Below are positions 7,380-16,529 of a stretch of DNA of 64,000 nucleotides, in pieces. Origin of the DNA: Lachnospiraceae bacterium (GTDB taxonomy: Bacteria > Bacillota > Clostridia > Lachnospirales > Lachnospiraceae); NCBI GenBank assembly GCA_900772845.1, contig CAAGSD010000035.1, forward strand, positions 1-64,000, written 5' to 3'. Position 1 is the stretch's first letter; each line of letters starts with the position of its first letter. The notes beneath the pieces were generated by a model, which worked only from the letters and a program-made list of their open reading frames with translations, ran no database searches and had not been told where the DNA came from. A program made the translations under genes and the position numbers.

Positions 7380-8102
7380 ATGATCAGACTGGAAAATGTA
7401 TGTAAAAATTTCGGAGATCTCCAGGTGCTGAAAAATGTAAATCTGGAAGTAAAAGAAGGCGAGAAGCTGGTTATCATCGGACCCTCCGGTTCCGGTAAAT
7501 CCACTACCGTAAGATGCATGAATTTTCTGGAGGAGCCTACCAGCGGTCATGTGTATATCGACGGACAGAAGCTGACCCATGCTAATAAGACAAGGATCAT
7601 AAGAGAGTCCATCTCCATGGTGTTCCAGCAGTTCAACCTGTATCCGCATATGACGGTATTGAAAAATCTTACCATAGCGCCCATGAAGCTGCATCATAAG
7701 AGCAAAAAAGAAGCGGAGGATCTCGCATATCATTATCTGGATGTGGTGGGACTGAGAGACAAGGCACATGTATATCCCACCACGCTTTCCGGTGGACAGC
7801 AGCAGAGAATCGCCATAGCGAGAGCCCTGTGTGCACAGACCAGGATCATATTGTTTGATGAACCCACATCCGCACTGGATCCGGAGACAATTCAGGAAGT
7901 ACTGGATGTCATGATCAAACTGGCAAAGGAAAATATCACTATGGTGGTGGTTACCCACGAAATGGGATTTGCCAGACAGGTGGCAGACCGTGTGGTATTC
8001 ATGGCTGACGGTCAGATCATCGAGGAAGGAACGCCGGATCATTTCTTTGAGAATCCATCCAACGAACGTGTAAAACAGTTCCTGGGCAAGATCATCCGCT
8101 AG
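7380..8102 (+). CDS. Polar amino acid ABC transporter, ATP-binding protein
   Basis: A 240-residue GlnQ/HisP-type ATPase: Walker A GPSGSGKST (about residues 33-41), Q-loop VFQQFNLYPHMT, signature LSGGQQQR, Walker B IILFDEPTSALDPET and H-loop VTHEMGFAR. These features are typical of importers for glutamine, arginine or cystine-like substrates; the substrate cannot be fixed from sequence. First gene of a four-gene operon (ATPase, binding lipoprotein, two permeases). GGAGG lies seven bases before ATG 7380. Expression probably depends on read-through of the leader terminator. Confidence 0.93.
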   Translation: MIRLENVCKNFGDLQVLKNVNLEVKEGEKLVIIGPSGSGKSTTVRCMNFLEEPTSGHVYIDGQKLTHANKTRIIRESISMVFQQFNLYPHMTVLKNLTIAPMKLHHKSKKEAEDLAYHYLDVVGLRDKAHVYPTTLSGGQQQRIAIARALCAQTRIILFDEPTSALDPETIQEVLDVMIKLAKENITMVVVTHEMGFARQVADRVVFMADGQIIEEGTPDHFFENPSNERVKQFLGKIIR

Positions 8103-8214
8103 ACTGAGACATCCCAAAAGGGTCTATCCACGGGGCCGCAGAGTACAGCTGAGTCAGTCAGAAAGGCTTCCGTGTTTAGATATAGAGCAAAGGAAATTAA
8201 AGGAGGAGAAAATT

Positions 8215-9156
8215 ATGAAAAATCTGAGAAAATGGACAGCACTTGCAGCAGCAATGGCAATGACAGCAACCCTGCTTACCGGCTGTGGAAGCACAGATGC
8301 ACCTTCATCCGAGGCAGCAGCACCCGCAGCGGAAAGCACTGCAGCAACTACCGGGGCAGCAGCCACTGAGGCATCGACAGAAGCACCTGCGGCAGACGGA
8401 GAGCTTGCAGCAGATGTGCAGGCGATCGTAGATCGTGGTGTGTTGAGAGTAGGTGTAAAAAATGCAGTAGTAGGCTTCGGCTTCCAGGATACTCTGACCG
8501 GTGAATATTCCGGCCTGGAGATCAGCCTGGCTGAGAAGATCGCAGAGAGCCTTGGCGTAGATGTAGAGTTCACTGCCGTAACCGCAGCTACCAGAACCGA
8601 ACTTCTGGATTCCGGAGATATCGACTGTGTACTGGCTACTTTCACGATCACTGATGAAAGAAAGCAGAGCTGGGATTTCTCCACTCCTTATTTTACAGAT
8701 TATGTAACCGTACTGGTAGAGGATAAGAGCGGCATCAGTTCCCTGGCAGATCTGGTAGACAAGAAGGTCGGCGTATCTTCCGGTTCCACTTCCGCAAAGG
8801 CACTGGTAAAGGCTATGATCGAAGCGGGTCTGATCGATGGTGCCGGATTTGATGCAGATACCTTTGATCCGGCACTGTGGACCACCGGAATCTCATTCCA
8901 GCAGTATGACGATTACCCTGCAATCTCTACAGCACTGAGCGCCGGTGAAGTAGATGCCTTCTGTGTGGATAAATCCATTCTGGCTATTTACAAGACGGAT
9001 GGACGTTCCTATATTGATGACAAGTTTGCTCCTCAGGAGTATGGCGTAGCTACCACCAAGGGTTCCGGCCTCTCTGCATATGTGGATGGACTGGTACAGG
9101 GATGGCTGGCAGACGGCACCATTGATGGCCTGATCGCAGAGAATGGATTAGAGTAA
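8215..9156 (+). CDS. Amino acid ABC transporter substrate-binding lipoprotein
   Basis: A 313-residue exported lipoprotein with lipobox LLTGC (Cys at residue 24), an Ala/Ser/Thr/Glu-rich tether (about 25-62), then a type II periplasmic-binding fold of the SBP_bac_3 family. Visible family motifs are RGVLRVGVKN, FGFQDTLTGEYSGLEISLAEKIAESLG and DSGDIDCVLATFTITDERK. It captures an amino acid outside the membrane and delivers it to the permease pair encoded next. AAGGAGGAGAAAATT precedes ATG 8215. The 112-base gap after the ATPase gene holds hairpins but no poly-T tail. Confidence 0.93.
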   Translation: MKNLRKWTALAAAMAMTATLLTGCGSTDAPSSEAAAPAAESTAATTGAAATEASTEAPAADGELAADVQAIVDRGVLRVGVKNAVVGFGFQDTLTGEYSGLEISLAEKIAESLGVDVEFTAVTAATRTELLDSGDIDCVLATFTITDERKQSWDFSTPYFTDYVTVLVEDKSGISSLADLVDKKVGVSSGSTSAKALVKAMIEAGLIDGAGFDADTFDPALWTTGISFQQYDDYPAISTALSAGEVDAFCVDKSILAIYKTDGRSYIDDKFAPQEYGVATTKGSGLSAYVDGLVQGWLADGTIDGLIAENGLE

Positions 9157-9186
9157 AAAAGAAAAAAGTTACTGGGAGGAAACACT

Positions 9187-9915
9187 ATGTCTGGTATCAT
9201 TTCAGCAAGAGCCTGGAGCAAGGTCTGGGCGTACAGGAGCACATTCCTGTTAGGACTTCTGAATACTGTAGAGACGGCGGTTTTCGCAATTCTGCTGTCA
9301 CTGGTGTTGGGCGTGATCTTTGGCCTGATGGCTACCAGTGGGAAAAAGGGATTACGGATCATCAGCAGAGTCTATGTAGAATTCATGCAGAATACACCGA
9401 TTTTGCTTCAGCTGTGTTTCTTCTATTACGCATTGGCTTTTTCCGGTCACAGTATCGGAATTCTGCCAACGGGTATCGTGGCACTGGGCGTATATACCGG
9501 AGCATATATGGCGGAGGTCGTACGTGCGGGTATCGAGGCCGTTCCCAAGGGACAGTTTGAGGCGGCAGTCTCACAGGGATTTACCTATGTGGAGAGAATG
9601 TACTATATCATTCTGCCCCAGAGTATCAAGATCATTTTACCGCCTATGGTAAATCAGATCGTGAATCTGATCAAAAACACCTCCTGCCTGTATATTATCG
9701 GCGGAGCAGACCTGATCTCACTGACCTATAGCTTTGTCACCGGAGAAAATACCGGTGGTGCTTATGCTCCGGCCTATTTAGTCAGCGGACTGTTATTTTT
9801 CATCATATGCTATCCTCTTTCCAAGACAGCCAGTGTCTGGGAGATTCATCTGAAAAAGAGAGACCAGCGGGTGACATTTCAGAGAACAGAAGGGAAGGTG
9901 ACAGACAATGAGTAA
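9187..9915 (+). CDS. Amino acid ABC transporter permease
   Basis: A 242-residue HisM/GlnP-family permease. Several hydrophobic segments, NTPILLQLCFFYYAL near residue 65, and the cytoplasmic EAA loop (EAAVSQGFTYVERMYYIILP) that docks on the ATPase. It pairs with the next permease, overlapping it by eight bases, to form a heterodimeric channel. GGGAGGAAACACT precedes ATG 9187. Confidence 0.93.
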   Translation: MSGIISARAWSKVWAYRSTFLLGLLNTVETAVFAILLSLVLGVIFGLMATSGKKGLRIISRVYVEFMQNTPILLQLCFFYYALAFSGHSIGILPTGIVALGVYTGAYMAEVVRAGIEAVPKGQFEAAVSQGFTYVERMYYIILPQSIKIILPPMVNQIVNLIKNTSCLYIIGGADLISLTYSFVTGENTGGAYAPAYLVSGLLFFIICYPLSKTASVWEIHLKKRDQRVTFQRTEGKVTDNE

Positions 9916-10675
9916 TCTGGAAGCAAGCTTTTCCATATTAGGACAGAAGGGAGTTGCGTTATACATCCTGAAGGGTACGGTATTTACCCTGATCATTGCA
10001 CTGATCGCCGTGGTACTGGGAATTGTCATCGGTTCCATACTGGCCCTGTGCAGAAACTACTGTACCGGCAAAAAAACGAAAATATTCGGCATTATTGCTA
10101 CCATATACATAGAAGTGTTCCGTAATACACCATTACTGTTGTGGATCTTTATCTGCCTGGTATTCTGTCCGTGCCCGGAGCTGTTTAACCGGAAATTATT
10201 CGGATTGACCACGGTAGAGACAAAGCTGCTTTTTAAGGCGGCAGTGGCATTGATCCTGTTTACTTCGTCAGTTATCGCAGAAATTATCCGCGGCGGGCTG
10301 AATTCCATTGCCCACGGACAGTTTGAAGCTGGGCATTCCCAGGGGTTTAATGTTGTACAGGTAATGCTCTATATCATCCTGCCCCAGGCTTACCGGAATG
10401 TTATTCCTACCCTGTTAAGTCAGGTCATCACCACTATCAAGGACTCTTCCTATCTGGCAAACGTGGCGACCATCGAACTGATGGCCCGAACCAAACAGCT
10501 GCTTTCCGCAGCCAGCCGTTACAATGGTACCGGCAATGTAAATGTGTCGGATGTATTTGTCCTGTTTGGTGTAGCTGCATTGATCTATTTTATTATCAAC
10601 TATACATTGTCCTGCGTGGTACGTTCCATGCAGAAGCGCCGCAAAAAGCCGGTGCGCATAGTGGCGGCAGATTAA
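9908..10675 (+). CDS. Amino acid ABC transporter permease
   Basis: A 255-residue second permease of the same family: YIEVFRNTPLLLWIFICLVF and an EAA loop (EAGHSQGFNVVQVMLYIILP). It has a Cys/Pro-containing stretch FCPCPELFNRKLFG between membrane segments and a basic C-terminus (MQKRRKKPVR). Starts inside the end of the preceding gene, indicating coupled translation. Last gene of the transporter operon. Confidence 0.93.
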   Translation: MSNLEASFSILGQKGVALYILKGTVFTLIIALIAVVLGIVIGSILALCRNYCTGKKTKIFGIIATIYIEVFRNTPLLLWIFICLVFCPCPELFNRKLFGLTTVETKLLFKAAVALILFTSSVIAEIIRGGLNSIAHGQFEAGHSQGFNVVQVMLYIILPQAYRNVIPTLLSQVITTIKDSSYLANVATIELMARTKQLLSAASRYNGTGNVNVSDVFVLFGVAALIYFIINYTLSCVVRSMQKRRKKPVRIVAAD

Positions 10676-10791
10676 GGTCGAAGCGTTTTACTTCCGCATC
10701 TGCCGTCGCAAAAGTAAGCGAATCTGGGTAGGTACGAGGAAAAACAGTCGCTTGTACCCGTTAAAATGAGATGCAGGAAAAGAGGATTTCT

Positions 10792-11385
10792 ATGGAACAG
10801 TATGTGATCACAATCTCAAGACAATTTGGAAGTATGGGCAGATCCATTGCAAAGGAGCTTTCCGCATTACTGGGGATCGAGTTTATGGACAGAGATATCG
10901 TCGAAGCTACGGCGAAGCGCATGGGCCTTCCGGTATCTGTCATCAGCGATGAAGAAGAGAGTATGAAGTCTACTTTCTTCCGGAGGCAGTATCCTCTCGG
11001 AATGGGAATGTCCAGTCTCAAGGATGAGATCTTTCTCACCCAGAAAAATATCATCAGGGATTTCGCAGCCAAGGGATCCTGCATCATTGTGGGACGCTGT
11101 GCGGACTACATTCTGGAGGATGTCCCGAATCATCTGAATGTGTATGTCTATGCACCCGATGAGGCAAGACTGAAAAACTGTGTGGAGAACCTGCAGATGG
11201 ATCCCCAGACGGCAAAGAAAATGATGCGGGATGTGGATGCTGCCAGAAACCGTTACCATAAAGCCTATATTCCCGGCTGGCAGAGCGTTTTCGACCATAA
11301 GGATCTCATGATCGACAGCAGCCGGTTCGGCATCGACGGCACAGCAAAGATTCTGGCAGACATTGTTAAAAACCAGTGGGGCTGA
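10792..11385 (+). CDS. Cytidylate kinase-like family protein
   Basis: About 197 residues of the Cytidylate_kin2 family, P-loop nucleoside-monophosphate-kinase relatives common in Clostridia. The opening VITISRQFGSMGRSIAKELS is the modified glycine-rich loop, and IIVGRCADYIL and VYVYAPDEARL are further family motifs. Real substrate unknown; it is distinct from the housekeeping Cmk. ATG 10792 is preferred over the in-frame ATG 10771 because AAAAGAGG stands six bases before it. The 3' end overlaps the convergent C39-like gene by 20 bases. Confidence 0.8.
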   Translation: MEQYVITISRQFGSMGRSIAKELSALLGIEFMDRDIVEATAKRMGLPVSVISDEEESMKSTFFRRQYPLGMGMSSLKDEIFLTQKNIIRDFAAKGSCIIVGRCADYILEDVPNHLNVYVYAPDEARLKNCVENLQMDPQTAKKMMRDVDAARNRYHKAYIPGWQSVFDHKDLMIDSSRFGIDGTAKILADIVKNQWG

Positions 11386-12310
11386 TGGTCCACAGATTTT
11401 TGATTTGCGGAGACAGCGTGTCATAATCCCAGGTGCGGGAAGAATTGCTTATCCGGTTGGGATCTTTGACGCAAAATCCCGTGTCATCATAATCATAGAG
11501 CAGGATATAGTGGCCGGAGGTGGTGAAATCCCCCGGCCGCATGCTGCATACGATAAGTTTGCCCTGATCCAGGGCTGTTTTCATGCTGTTTTCACCCAGG
11601 GGAAGTTCCTTGCCGGACAGGCCGAGGGCAGGAAGCCCTTCGGTCCACAGGGACCAGCTGGTGCCATTTTCCGTATAATAACCGTTCTTTTCACAGTAGG
11701 AGGCAATCTCTCTCGGGGTGCCGTTCAAATCGTGGGTGAAATAGACATAGACCATGGACAGACAGGTGGGACCACAGCCGGCGAGACCGATGATGCTATC
11801 ACCGTAGGACTCGTAGCCCCAGCGCTTGTCCCATTGCAGGAGCAGAGGCACCTGTCCAATGAGAACATCGGAAGCAAGATCGATGGACTGTCCCAGATAA
11901 TTTTGTCTGTTGGGGTAGTCTGCCACGAAATCCGCAGCCTCGGCATTATTTTGGGCAAGCTCGGACAGTGCTTCCGTGATGTTTACGGTATCTGCGGTGG
12001 TAGAGAGACTTCCGGCAGCGTCAGATTCATTTTCTTCCCGCAGTGCAGCAAAATCATATTGGACAACCGGCAGATCATACCGGGCAGTCAGCTGATAATA
12101 CAGATGATTGACGGCAGGAAGAATCTCATGGCCGTAATCCTGCCAGAAAGAGACTGCGGTCAGGAGCAACACAATGGCAAATGAGACCCGGAGGAAGCAG
12201 ACTATGCGTTTTCTTCTGCGGATCGCCCGCTTCCTGCGGAGCATCTCCTGCTTGGAAATTCTGCGGCGGCGCTGTTGCACCGGAACCTGATAAGCTGCAT
12301 TTGCATTCAT
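11366..12310 (-). CDS. Membrane-anchored C39-like cysteine peptidase
   Basis: About 314 residues: a very basic cytoplasmic start (QQRRRRISKQEMLRRKRAIRRRKR), one TM (about 39-59), an extracellular linker and a C-terminal Peptidase_C39_2 domain. Candidate catalytic residues are Cys in GLAGCGPTCLSM, His in GHYILLYDY and Asp in VKDPNR. The family includes bacteriocin-leader peptidases and many unassigned surface proteins; no ABC exporter is adjacent, so the substrate is unknown. The start at 12310 (MNANAAYQ) has GGGAGGG upstream on the minus strand and is preferred over an in-frame ATG at 12343. Confidence 0.82.
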   Translation of the reverse strand: MNANAAYQVPVQQRRRRISKQEMLRRKRAIRRRKRIVCFLRVSFAIVLLLTAVSFWQDYGHEILPAVNHLYYQLTARYDLPVVQYDFAALREENESDAAGSLSTTADTVNITEALSELAQNNAEAADFVADYPNRQNYLGQSIDLASDVLIGQVPLLLQWDKRWGYESYGDSIIGLAGCGPTCLSMVYVYFTHDLNGTPREIASYCEKNGYYTENGTSWSLWTEGLPALGLSGKELPLGENSMKTALDQGKLIVCSMRPGDFTTSGHYILLYDYDDTGFCVKDPNRISNSSRTWDYDTLSPQIKNLWTISPTGF

Positions 12311-12447
12311 AAAAATCCCTCCCGTTAGAACCTTTTTTGACAAAATAACTGTCTTTTCTATAGAAGAGTATAAAGGATTGTCCCATAAAAAGTCTTTTAA
12401 GTAGTTTTAAGCTTTTTGACAGATATCTTTAAGAATTCATGAAGATA

Positions 12448-12456
12448 TGTTACAAT
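12448..12456 (+). promoter_or_regulatory. Extended -10 promoter for the HD-GYP gene
   Basis: TG-T-TACAAT (12448-12456) is a TGn-type extended -10, about 40 bases before the ATG. A TTGACA at 12416 is too far upstream (29 bases) to act with it. Confidence 0.4.
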
Positions 12457-12496
12457 AAAGCATGAACCAAAATCATTCGGAAAGGGGAAGGGACCG

Positions 12497-13606
12497 ATGA
12501 TCAGGAGAAAATATGTCCCGCTGCGCATTGTGCAGCCGGGGATGATGATCGATCAGGCGATCATAGACCGTGCAGGCCGTGTACTGATCGCCAGACGTAC
12601 CCGACTGGAGGATTTTCACATTGATGCGCTGAAGAAAATGGGGGTTACAGGAATCTATACCTGTGAGGGTACAGAGGATGTGAAGCCGGCGGATGCGGAC
12701 AAGCCGCAGGAACTGCCGGAACCATTACAGAAAAAATATGAACAGGTGAAGGTGAAGGATCCTGCCAAGGTGCAGATCTCCGAGAGCGTGCGCAGCCGTG
12801 TAGCACAGGGAGTGCAGTATTTGTATCAGGATACGCAGTCACCGGATTTTACCAATGCATCCCGGAGCATTACGGATGACCTGCTGCGGGCTATCGAGGA
12901 TAATGACGCAGTGGCTGTGGATATCGGTGCATTGAAGGTCAGCGATGAGTATACGTTCAAACACAGTGTGGATGTGGCAACGATGTCCATGATCGTGGCA
13001 AGAAAATACGGTCTGGATGACAAGCAGGTCTACGAGATCGGTATCGCAGGGCTTCTGCATGATATCGGAAAATCCAAGGTGCCCAATGAGATCCTGAATA
13101 AGGCGGCACGACTGACGGACGAGGAATTTGCCATTATGAAGCAGCATTCGGTATACGGTTACCGGATTCTTCAGCCCAAGGAAGATCTGTCTAAGGAAAT
13201 CAAGCTGGGGGTGTTGCAGCACCATGAAAAAATGAACGGAAAAGGGTACCCTATGGGGGTCACGGGGGACAAGATCGATCTGTTCGCCCGACTGATTTCT
13301 GTGTCGGATATTTATGATGCATTAGTGACGGAGCGGCCGTATAAGAAGCCGTTTTCTCCCAGAGATGCCGTGGAAATGATCATGTCCATGACGGAAGAAC
13401 TGGATATTACAGTTATGAGGTGTTTCCTGGAGAGTGTTATTCTCTATCCGGTAGGAACGGATGTGGAATTGAGCAACGGAGAGACCGCCCGCATCGTGGA
13501 GAACGTCCCCAATGCGGTGCTCCGCCCTAAAGTCCTGGGTCTCACCACTGGTAAAGTGTACGACCTTGCCAATGATGTGAAATGCGCCAATATCATCATT
13601 TTGTAA
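12497..13606 (+). CDS. HD-GYP domain phosphodiesterase
   Basis: A 369-residue protein with a DUF3391-like N-terminal region (YVPLRIVQPGMMIDQAI) and a central HD-GYP domain (about residues 145-300). Metal and signature motifs are intact: HSVDVATMS, LLHDIGKSKVPNEIL, HSVYGYRIL, HHEKMNGKGYPMG and RLISVSDIYDALVT. HD-GYP proteins hydrolyse cyclic dinucleotides such as c-di-GMP, linking this gene to motility or surface-polysaccharide control. Start ATG 12497 follows GGAAAGGGGAAGGG. Transcribed alone and ended by a strong bidirectional terminator. Confidence 0.9.
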   Translation: MIRRKYVPLRIVQPGMMIDQAIIDRAGRVLIARRTRLEDFHIDALKKMGVTGIYTCEGTEDVKPADADKPQELPEPLQKKYEQVKVKDPAKVQISESVRSRVAQGVQYLYQDTQSPDFTNASRSITDDLLRAIEDNDAVAVDIGALKVSDEYTFKHSVDVATMSMIVARKYGLDDKQVYEIGIAGLLHDIGKSKVPNEILNKAARLTDEEFAIMKQHSVYGYRILQPKEDLSKEIKLGVLQHHEKMNGKGYPMGVTGDKIDLFARLISVSDIYDALVTERPYKKPFSPRDAVEMIMSMTEELDITVMRCFLESVILYPVGTDVELSNGETARIVENVPNAVLRPKVLGLTTGKVYDLANDVKCANIIIL

Positions 13607-13635
13607 ATGTAGAGTCAGAGAATTATATATTTATA

Positions 13636-13680
13636 AAAGGGCACAGCAATGATAAAATTCATTGTCTGTGCCCTTCCTTT
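13636..13680. terminator. Bidirectional terminator between HD-GYP gene and uxaC
   Basis: AAAGGGCACAGCAATGA (13636-13652) pairs with TCATTGTCTGTGCCCTT (13659-13675) with one mismatch and a short TAAAAT loop. T-rich sequence follows on both strands, suiting the two convergent genes. Confidence 0.88.
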
Positions 13681-13712
13681 GTTTTGAAATTATCAGCGTA
13701 TATCAGCTGAAT

Positions 13713-15125
13713 TTATGCCAGAGGGAATTTGAAGTATCTCTTGGCGTTGTTGTAAGAGATGTCAGTTACGATCTCAGACAGGGTGTCGTAATCTGCAGGG
13801 AACTCACCGCTCTCTACCCAGTTACCGATCAGGTTGCACAGGATACGACGGAAGTACTCATGTCTGGTGTAGGACAGGAAGCTTCTGGAGTCAGTCAGCA
13901 TTCCCACGAATCCGGACAGATTGCCCAGGTTAGCCAGAGAGATCATCTGATCCTGCATACCGGTCTTGTGATCATTGAACCACCATGCACTGCCCTGTTG
14001 GATCTTGGCAACAGCGGTGGAATCCTGGAAGCATCCGAGGATGGTACCGATGGCCTGGTTGTCGTTAGGGTTCAGGCTGTAGATGACAGTTCTGGGCAGC
14101 TCATCGGTTACGATCAGAGCGTTAAGGAAGTCGGCCATCTGAGCGGAAGGAGCGTAGTTATTGATGCAGTCGTAACCGGTATCGGGACCCAGCTTCTCGA
14201 ACATCAGAGTATTGTTGTCACGCTTACAACCGTAGTGCAGCTGCATAGCCCAGTCAAGCTTGTGATATTCCCTGCCTACGAACAGCATGAATGCGGTCTT
14301 GAATTTCAGTTCCTCTTCCTTGGTCAGAACCATCTTGTTCAGTCTCTTTAAGAAGATCTCTTCCAGCTCATCGTTGGAAGCGGGATAATACATTACATAC
14401 TCCAGGGCATGGTCAGATACGTTACAACCCATGGATGCGAAGAATGCCATACGGTTCTTCAGGGCTTCCTTTAAGCTTGCGAAGGAATTGATCTCGGTCA
14501 TGCCTGCTGCAGCAGCCAGCTTCTCCAGATAATCCAGATAATCGGGCTTCTCGATGTTCATAGCCTTGTCAGGTCTCCATGCGGGCAGAACCTTTACATC
14601 GAAGCTGTCATCAGCAGCCAGCTTCTTGTGCCACTCCAGAGAATCAATAGGATCATCGGTGGTGCAGATCAGGGTAACGTTGCTCTGCTTGATCAGATTA
14701 CGAACGCTCATGGAAGGCTGATGCAGTTTTTCATTGCACAGGTTCCATACTTCGTCAGCGGTATTCTTGTTCAGAACGCCATTGTAACCGAAGTATCTCT
14801 GTAATTCCAGATGGCTCCAGTGGAACAGAGGGTTGCCGATAGCCTTGCCCAGGCACTCTGCCCATTTGCAGAACTTCTCGTAATCGGAAGCATCACCGGT
14901 GATGTACTTCTCGTCCACACCACAGGAACGCATGAAACGCCACTTGTAGTGGTCACCGCCCAGCCATACCTGAGTGATGTTGTCGAACTGACGATCCTCA
15001 GCAATCTCCCTGGGATTGATATGGCAATGGTAGTCCAGAATCGGTGTTTTTTCTGCGTAGTCGTGGAACAGCTTTCTGGCTGTCTCGGTCTCTAACAGAA
15101 AGTCCTTGTCCATAAATGCTTTCAT
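13713..15125 (-). CDS. uxaC: Glucuronate/galacturonate isomerase UxaC
   Basis: A 470-residue uronate isomerase that converts D-glucuronate to fructuronate and D-galacturonate to tagaturonate in the cytoplasm. The metal-binding YHCHINPREIAEDR (about residues 33-46) and the family C-terminus (YDTLSEIVTDISYNNAKRYF) are clear; length is normal for the family. It supplies tagaturonate to UxaB and UxaA encoded 1.5 kb away on the other strand. GGAGGATTTTTAAA precedes the ATG on the minus strand. It lies downstream of the LacI gene in the same direction and may be partly co-transcribed with it. Confidence 0.96.
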   Translation of the reverse strand: MKAFMDKDFLLETETARKLFHDYAEKTPILDYHCHINPREIAEDRQFDNITQVWLGGDHYKWRFMRSCGVDEKYITGDASDYEKFCKWAECLGKAIGNPLFHWSHLELQRYFGYNGVLNKNTADEVWNLCNEKLHQPSMSVRNLIKQSNVTLICTTDDPIDSLEWHKKLAADDSFDVKVLPAWRPDKAMNIEKPDYLDYLEKLAAAAGMTEINSFASLKEALKNRMAFFASMGCNVSDHALEYVMYYPASNDELEEIFLKRLNKMVLTKEEELKFKTAFMLFVGREYHKLDWAMQLHYGCKRDNNTLMFEKLGPDTGYDCINNYAPSAQMADFLNALIVTDELPRTVIYSLNPNDNQAIGTILGCFQDSTAVAKIQQGSAWWFNDHKTGMQDQMISLANLGNLSGFVGMLTDSRSFLSYTRHEYFRRILCNLIGNWVESGEFPADYDTLSEIVTDISYNNAKRYFKFPLA

Positions 15126-15259
15126 TTTAAAAATCCTCCATATTCATATGAGTCAGATCCGGTAGGGATCCGGCGACTATAGTGATAAATATACAAAAGG
15201 GGTGATTTGCAGCTCCCCCGTGCTGTCATGGATCATAGTGTGAGAAGAAATCCTTCACA

Positions 15260-16267
15260 CTATTTGGTTGTGCCGCGTTTTACCAGTTCACCTGAAAATA
15301 CAGTCTTCTTCGGCATCTCGCTTCCGCCCAGAACACCCATCAGCGTTGTGATCAGATGCTGGCAGAGAGTTTCCAGTTTATTATCGATACTTGTCAGCTC
15401 CGGATCGCAGCAGCTTACCAGCATGGAATTATTATAACCGATGATGGAGAGATCCTCCGGAATGCGGAGTCCTGTTTCTCTGCCATATTTCAGGGCACCC
15501 AGTGCCAGAGAGTCATCAGCGGCGATAATACCGTGAAAAGAGATTCCTTTTGAATAAAGCTTCTTTAACTGGTCAGCCATAGCGGGAATATCTTCATGAG
15601 ATCCCTGATAGAGCTGTAGGAAGCTTCCGTTGTTGAGAAGTTCTTTTTCCTCCATGGCTGCACGATATCCTGCCAGCTTTTTTTTGCCACTATAGGATGT
15701 GGAATTGTAGAAATACAGAATATCCTCTACACCGGAGTGGATCATTTCCATGGTAGCATTATACATGGAAGTAAAATCATCCGATACGATACTGTATACA
15801 TTCGGTGCATCCAAGGCGGCATTCAGCAACATGACAGGTACCTGTGCGGCGGCATCTGTAATGTATTTGTTGTCATCTTCCTTTTCATAAATAAAATTGG
15901 AACCTACTAATATAATGCCGTCCACCTTTTTGGTGATCAGAAGGTTCATGGAGCTGGCTTTGGTAGCCAGTTCATAACCGGTACAGCACAGAATACTGTC
16001 ATAGCCGTTGGCACGAAGCTTCTGCTCAATATAGTAGATCGCTTTGGCAAGGTACGGATCCGAACTGTCGGCACACATGATACCGATGGTCTTCATGGTG
16101 TTAAGTCCTAATCCCCGGGCAAATGCATTGGGAGTGTATTCGTACTGGTTGATCACGTCCAGCACTTTTTTCTTGGTTTTCTCGCTTACATTGTTGCTTC
16201 CGTTGAGTACGCGGGAAACAGTAGCAATAGAGACACCGGCCTTCTCAGAAATGTCGTAAATTGTCAT
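15260..16267 (-). CDS. LacI-family regulator of hexuronate genes
   Basis: A 335-residue LacI/GalR regulator. The N-terminal helix-turn-helix and hinge are textbook (MTIYDISEKAGVSIATVSRV, LNGSNNVSEKT), followed by a periplasmic-binding-like ligand domain (GILVGSNF-type core, DDSLALGALKYGRETGLRIPEDLSIIGYNN). Position between uxaC and uxaB, plus a palindromic operator in each of two divergent promoters, points to a hexuronate-responsive repressor with autoregulation. AGAGAGGAAG precedes the start on the minus strand. The name kdgR/uxuR would be a guess and is not assigned. Confidence 0.92.
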   Translation of the reverse strand: MTIYDISEKAGVSIATVSRVLNGSNNVSEKTKKKVLDVINQYEYTPNAFARGLGLNTMKTIGIMCADSSDPYLAKAIYYIEQKLRANGYDSILCCTGYELATKASSMNLLITKKVDGIILVGSNFIYEKEDDNKYITDAAAQVPVMLLNAALDAPNVYSIVSDDFTSMYNATMEMIHSGVEDILYFYNSTSYSGKKKLAGYRAAMEEKELLNNGSFLQLYQGSHEDIPAMADQLKKLYSKGISFHGIIAADDSLALGALKYGRETGLRIPEDLSIIGYNNSMLVSCCDPELTSIDNKLETLCQHLITTLMGVLGGSEMPKKTVFSGELVKRGTTK

Positions 16268-16334
16268 CTGTGGCTTCCTCTCTGCTTCTATGTAACAGGT
16301 AACAATGGGTAAGGTAATAAGTTATGTAAGAAAA

Positions 16335-16350
16335 ATGTAAGTAGTTACAT
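16335..16350. promoter_or_regulatory. Operator O1, ATGTAAGTAGTTACAT
   Basis: A 16-bp dyad with perfect ATGTAA/TTACAT arms located at about +10 to +25 of the minus-strand lacI transcript. The same dyad, with one arm mismatch, lies at the uxaB start, so it is the likely binding site of the LacI-type regulator. An extra ATGTAAG half site is at 16324. Confidence 0.7.
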
Positions 16351-16366
16351 AAAAAGCTATATCTGA

Positions 16367-16395
16367 ATTATACCGAAAGACTTCCTTTTTTTCAA
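16367..16395 (-). promoter_or_regulatory. Promoter of the lacI-type gene
   Basis: On the minus strand TTGAAA (16395-16390) and TATAAT (16372-16367) are separated by 17 bases. Transcription would start near 16360 and run through operator O1. Confidence 0.75.
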
Positions 16396-16495
16396 GATAC
16401 TTTTTCAACTTCTCGTATGCCAAAAAAATATCAAACCAAGATATTACTGATAAAATCGGTGGTTTCACGAAAATAAAACTTTCTGTTTTTGGTGA

Positions 16496-16524
16496 TTGAC
16501 GAAACCATTTTTTTGAAGTAAAAT
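16496..16524 (+). promoter_or_regulatory. Promoter of the uxaB-uxaA operon
   Basis: TTGACG (16496-16501) and TAAAAT (16519-16524), 17-base spacer. The start point would be about 16531, directly in operator O2. Confidence 0.78.
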
Positions 16525-16529
16525 GAATC

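Noticed and set aside
8103..8214. Hairpins between the ABC ATPase and lipoprotein genes as another family member
   Set aside because: CACGG/CCGTG and CCC/GGG stems are short and none of the shared motifs occur; the gap is an ordinary intra-operon spacer.
10676..10791. Possible fourth palindromic element before the cytidylate-kinase-like gene
   Set aside because: It has GGGTA/TACCC and TTACTT/AAGTAA pairings and a GCGAA, but no TGAGC partner, no enclosing outer stem and no tandem-GA position.
11363..12184. A 273-codon plus-strand open frame opposite the C39-like gene
   Set aside because: The minus-strand frame has a TM anchor, C39 motifs and a GGGAGGG site; the plus-strand frame has no recognisable features.
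12416..12421. TTGACA as -35 for the HD-GYP gene
   Set aside because: The only good -10 is 29 bases downstream; the extended -10 is more plausible alone.
15235..15263. ATAGTGTGA/TCACACTAT hairpin at the lacI stop as a terminator
   Set aside because: No T-run follows on the minus strand, so it was not called; it may still affect read-through into uxaC.
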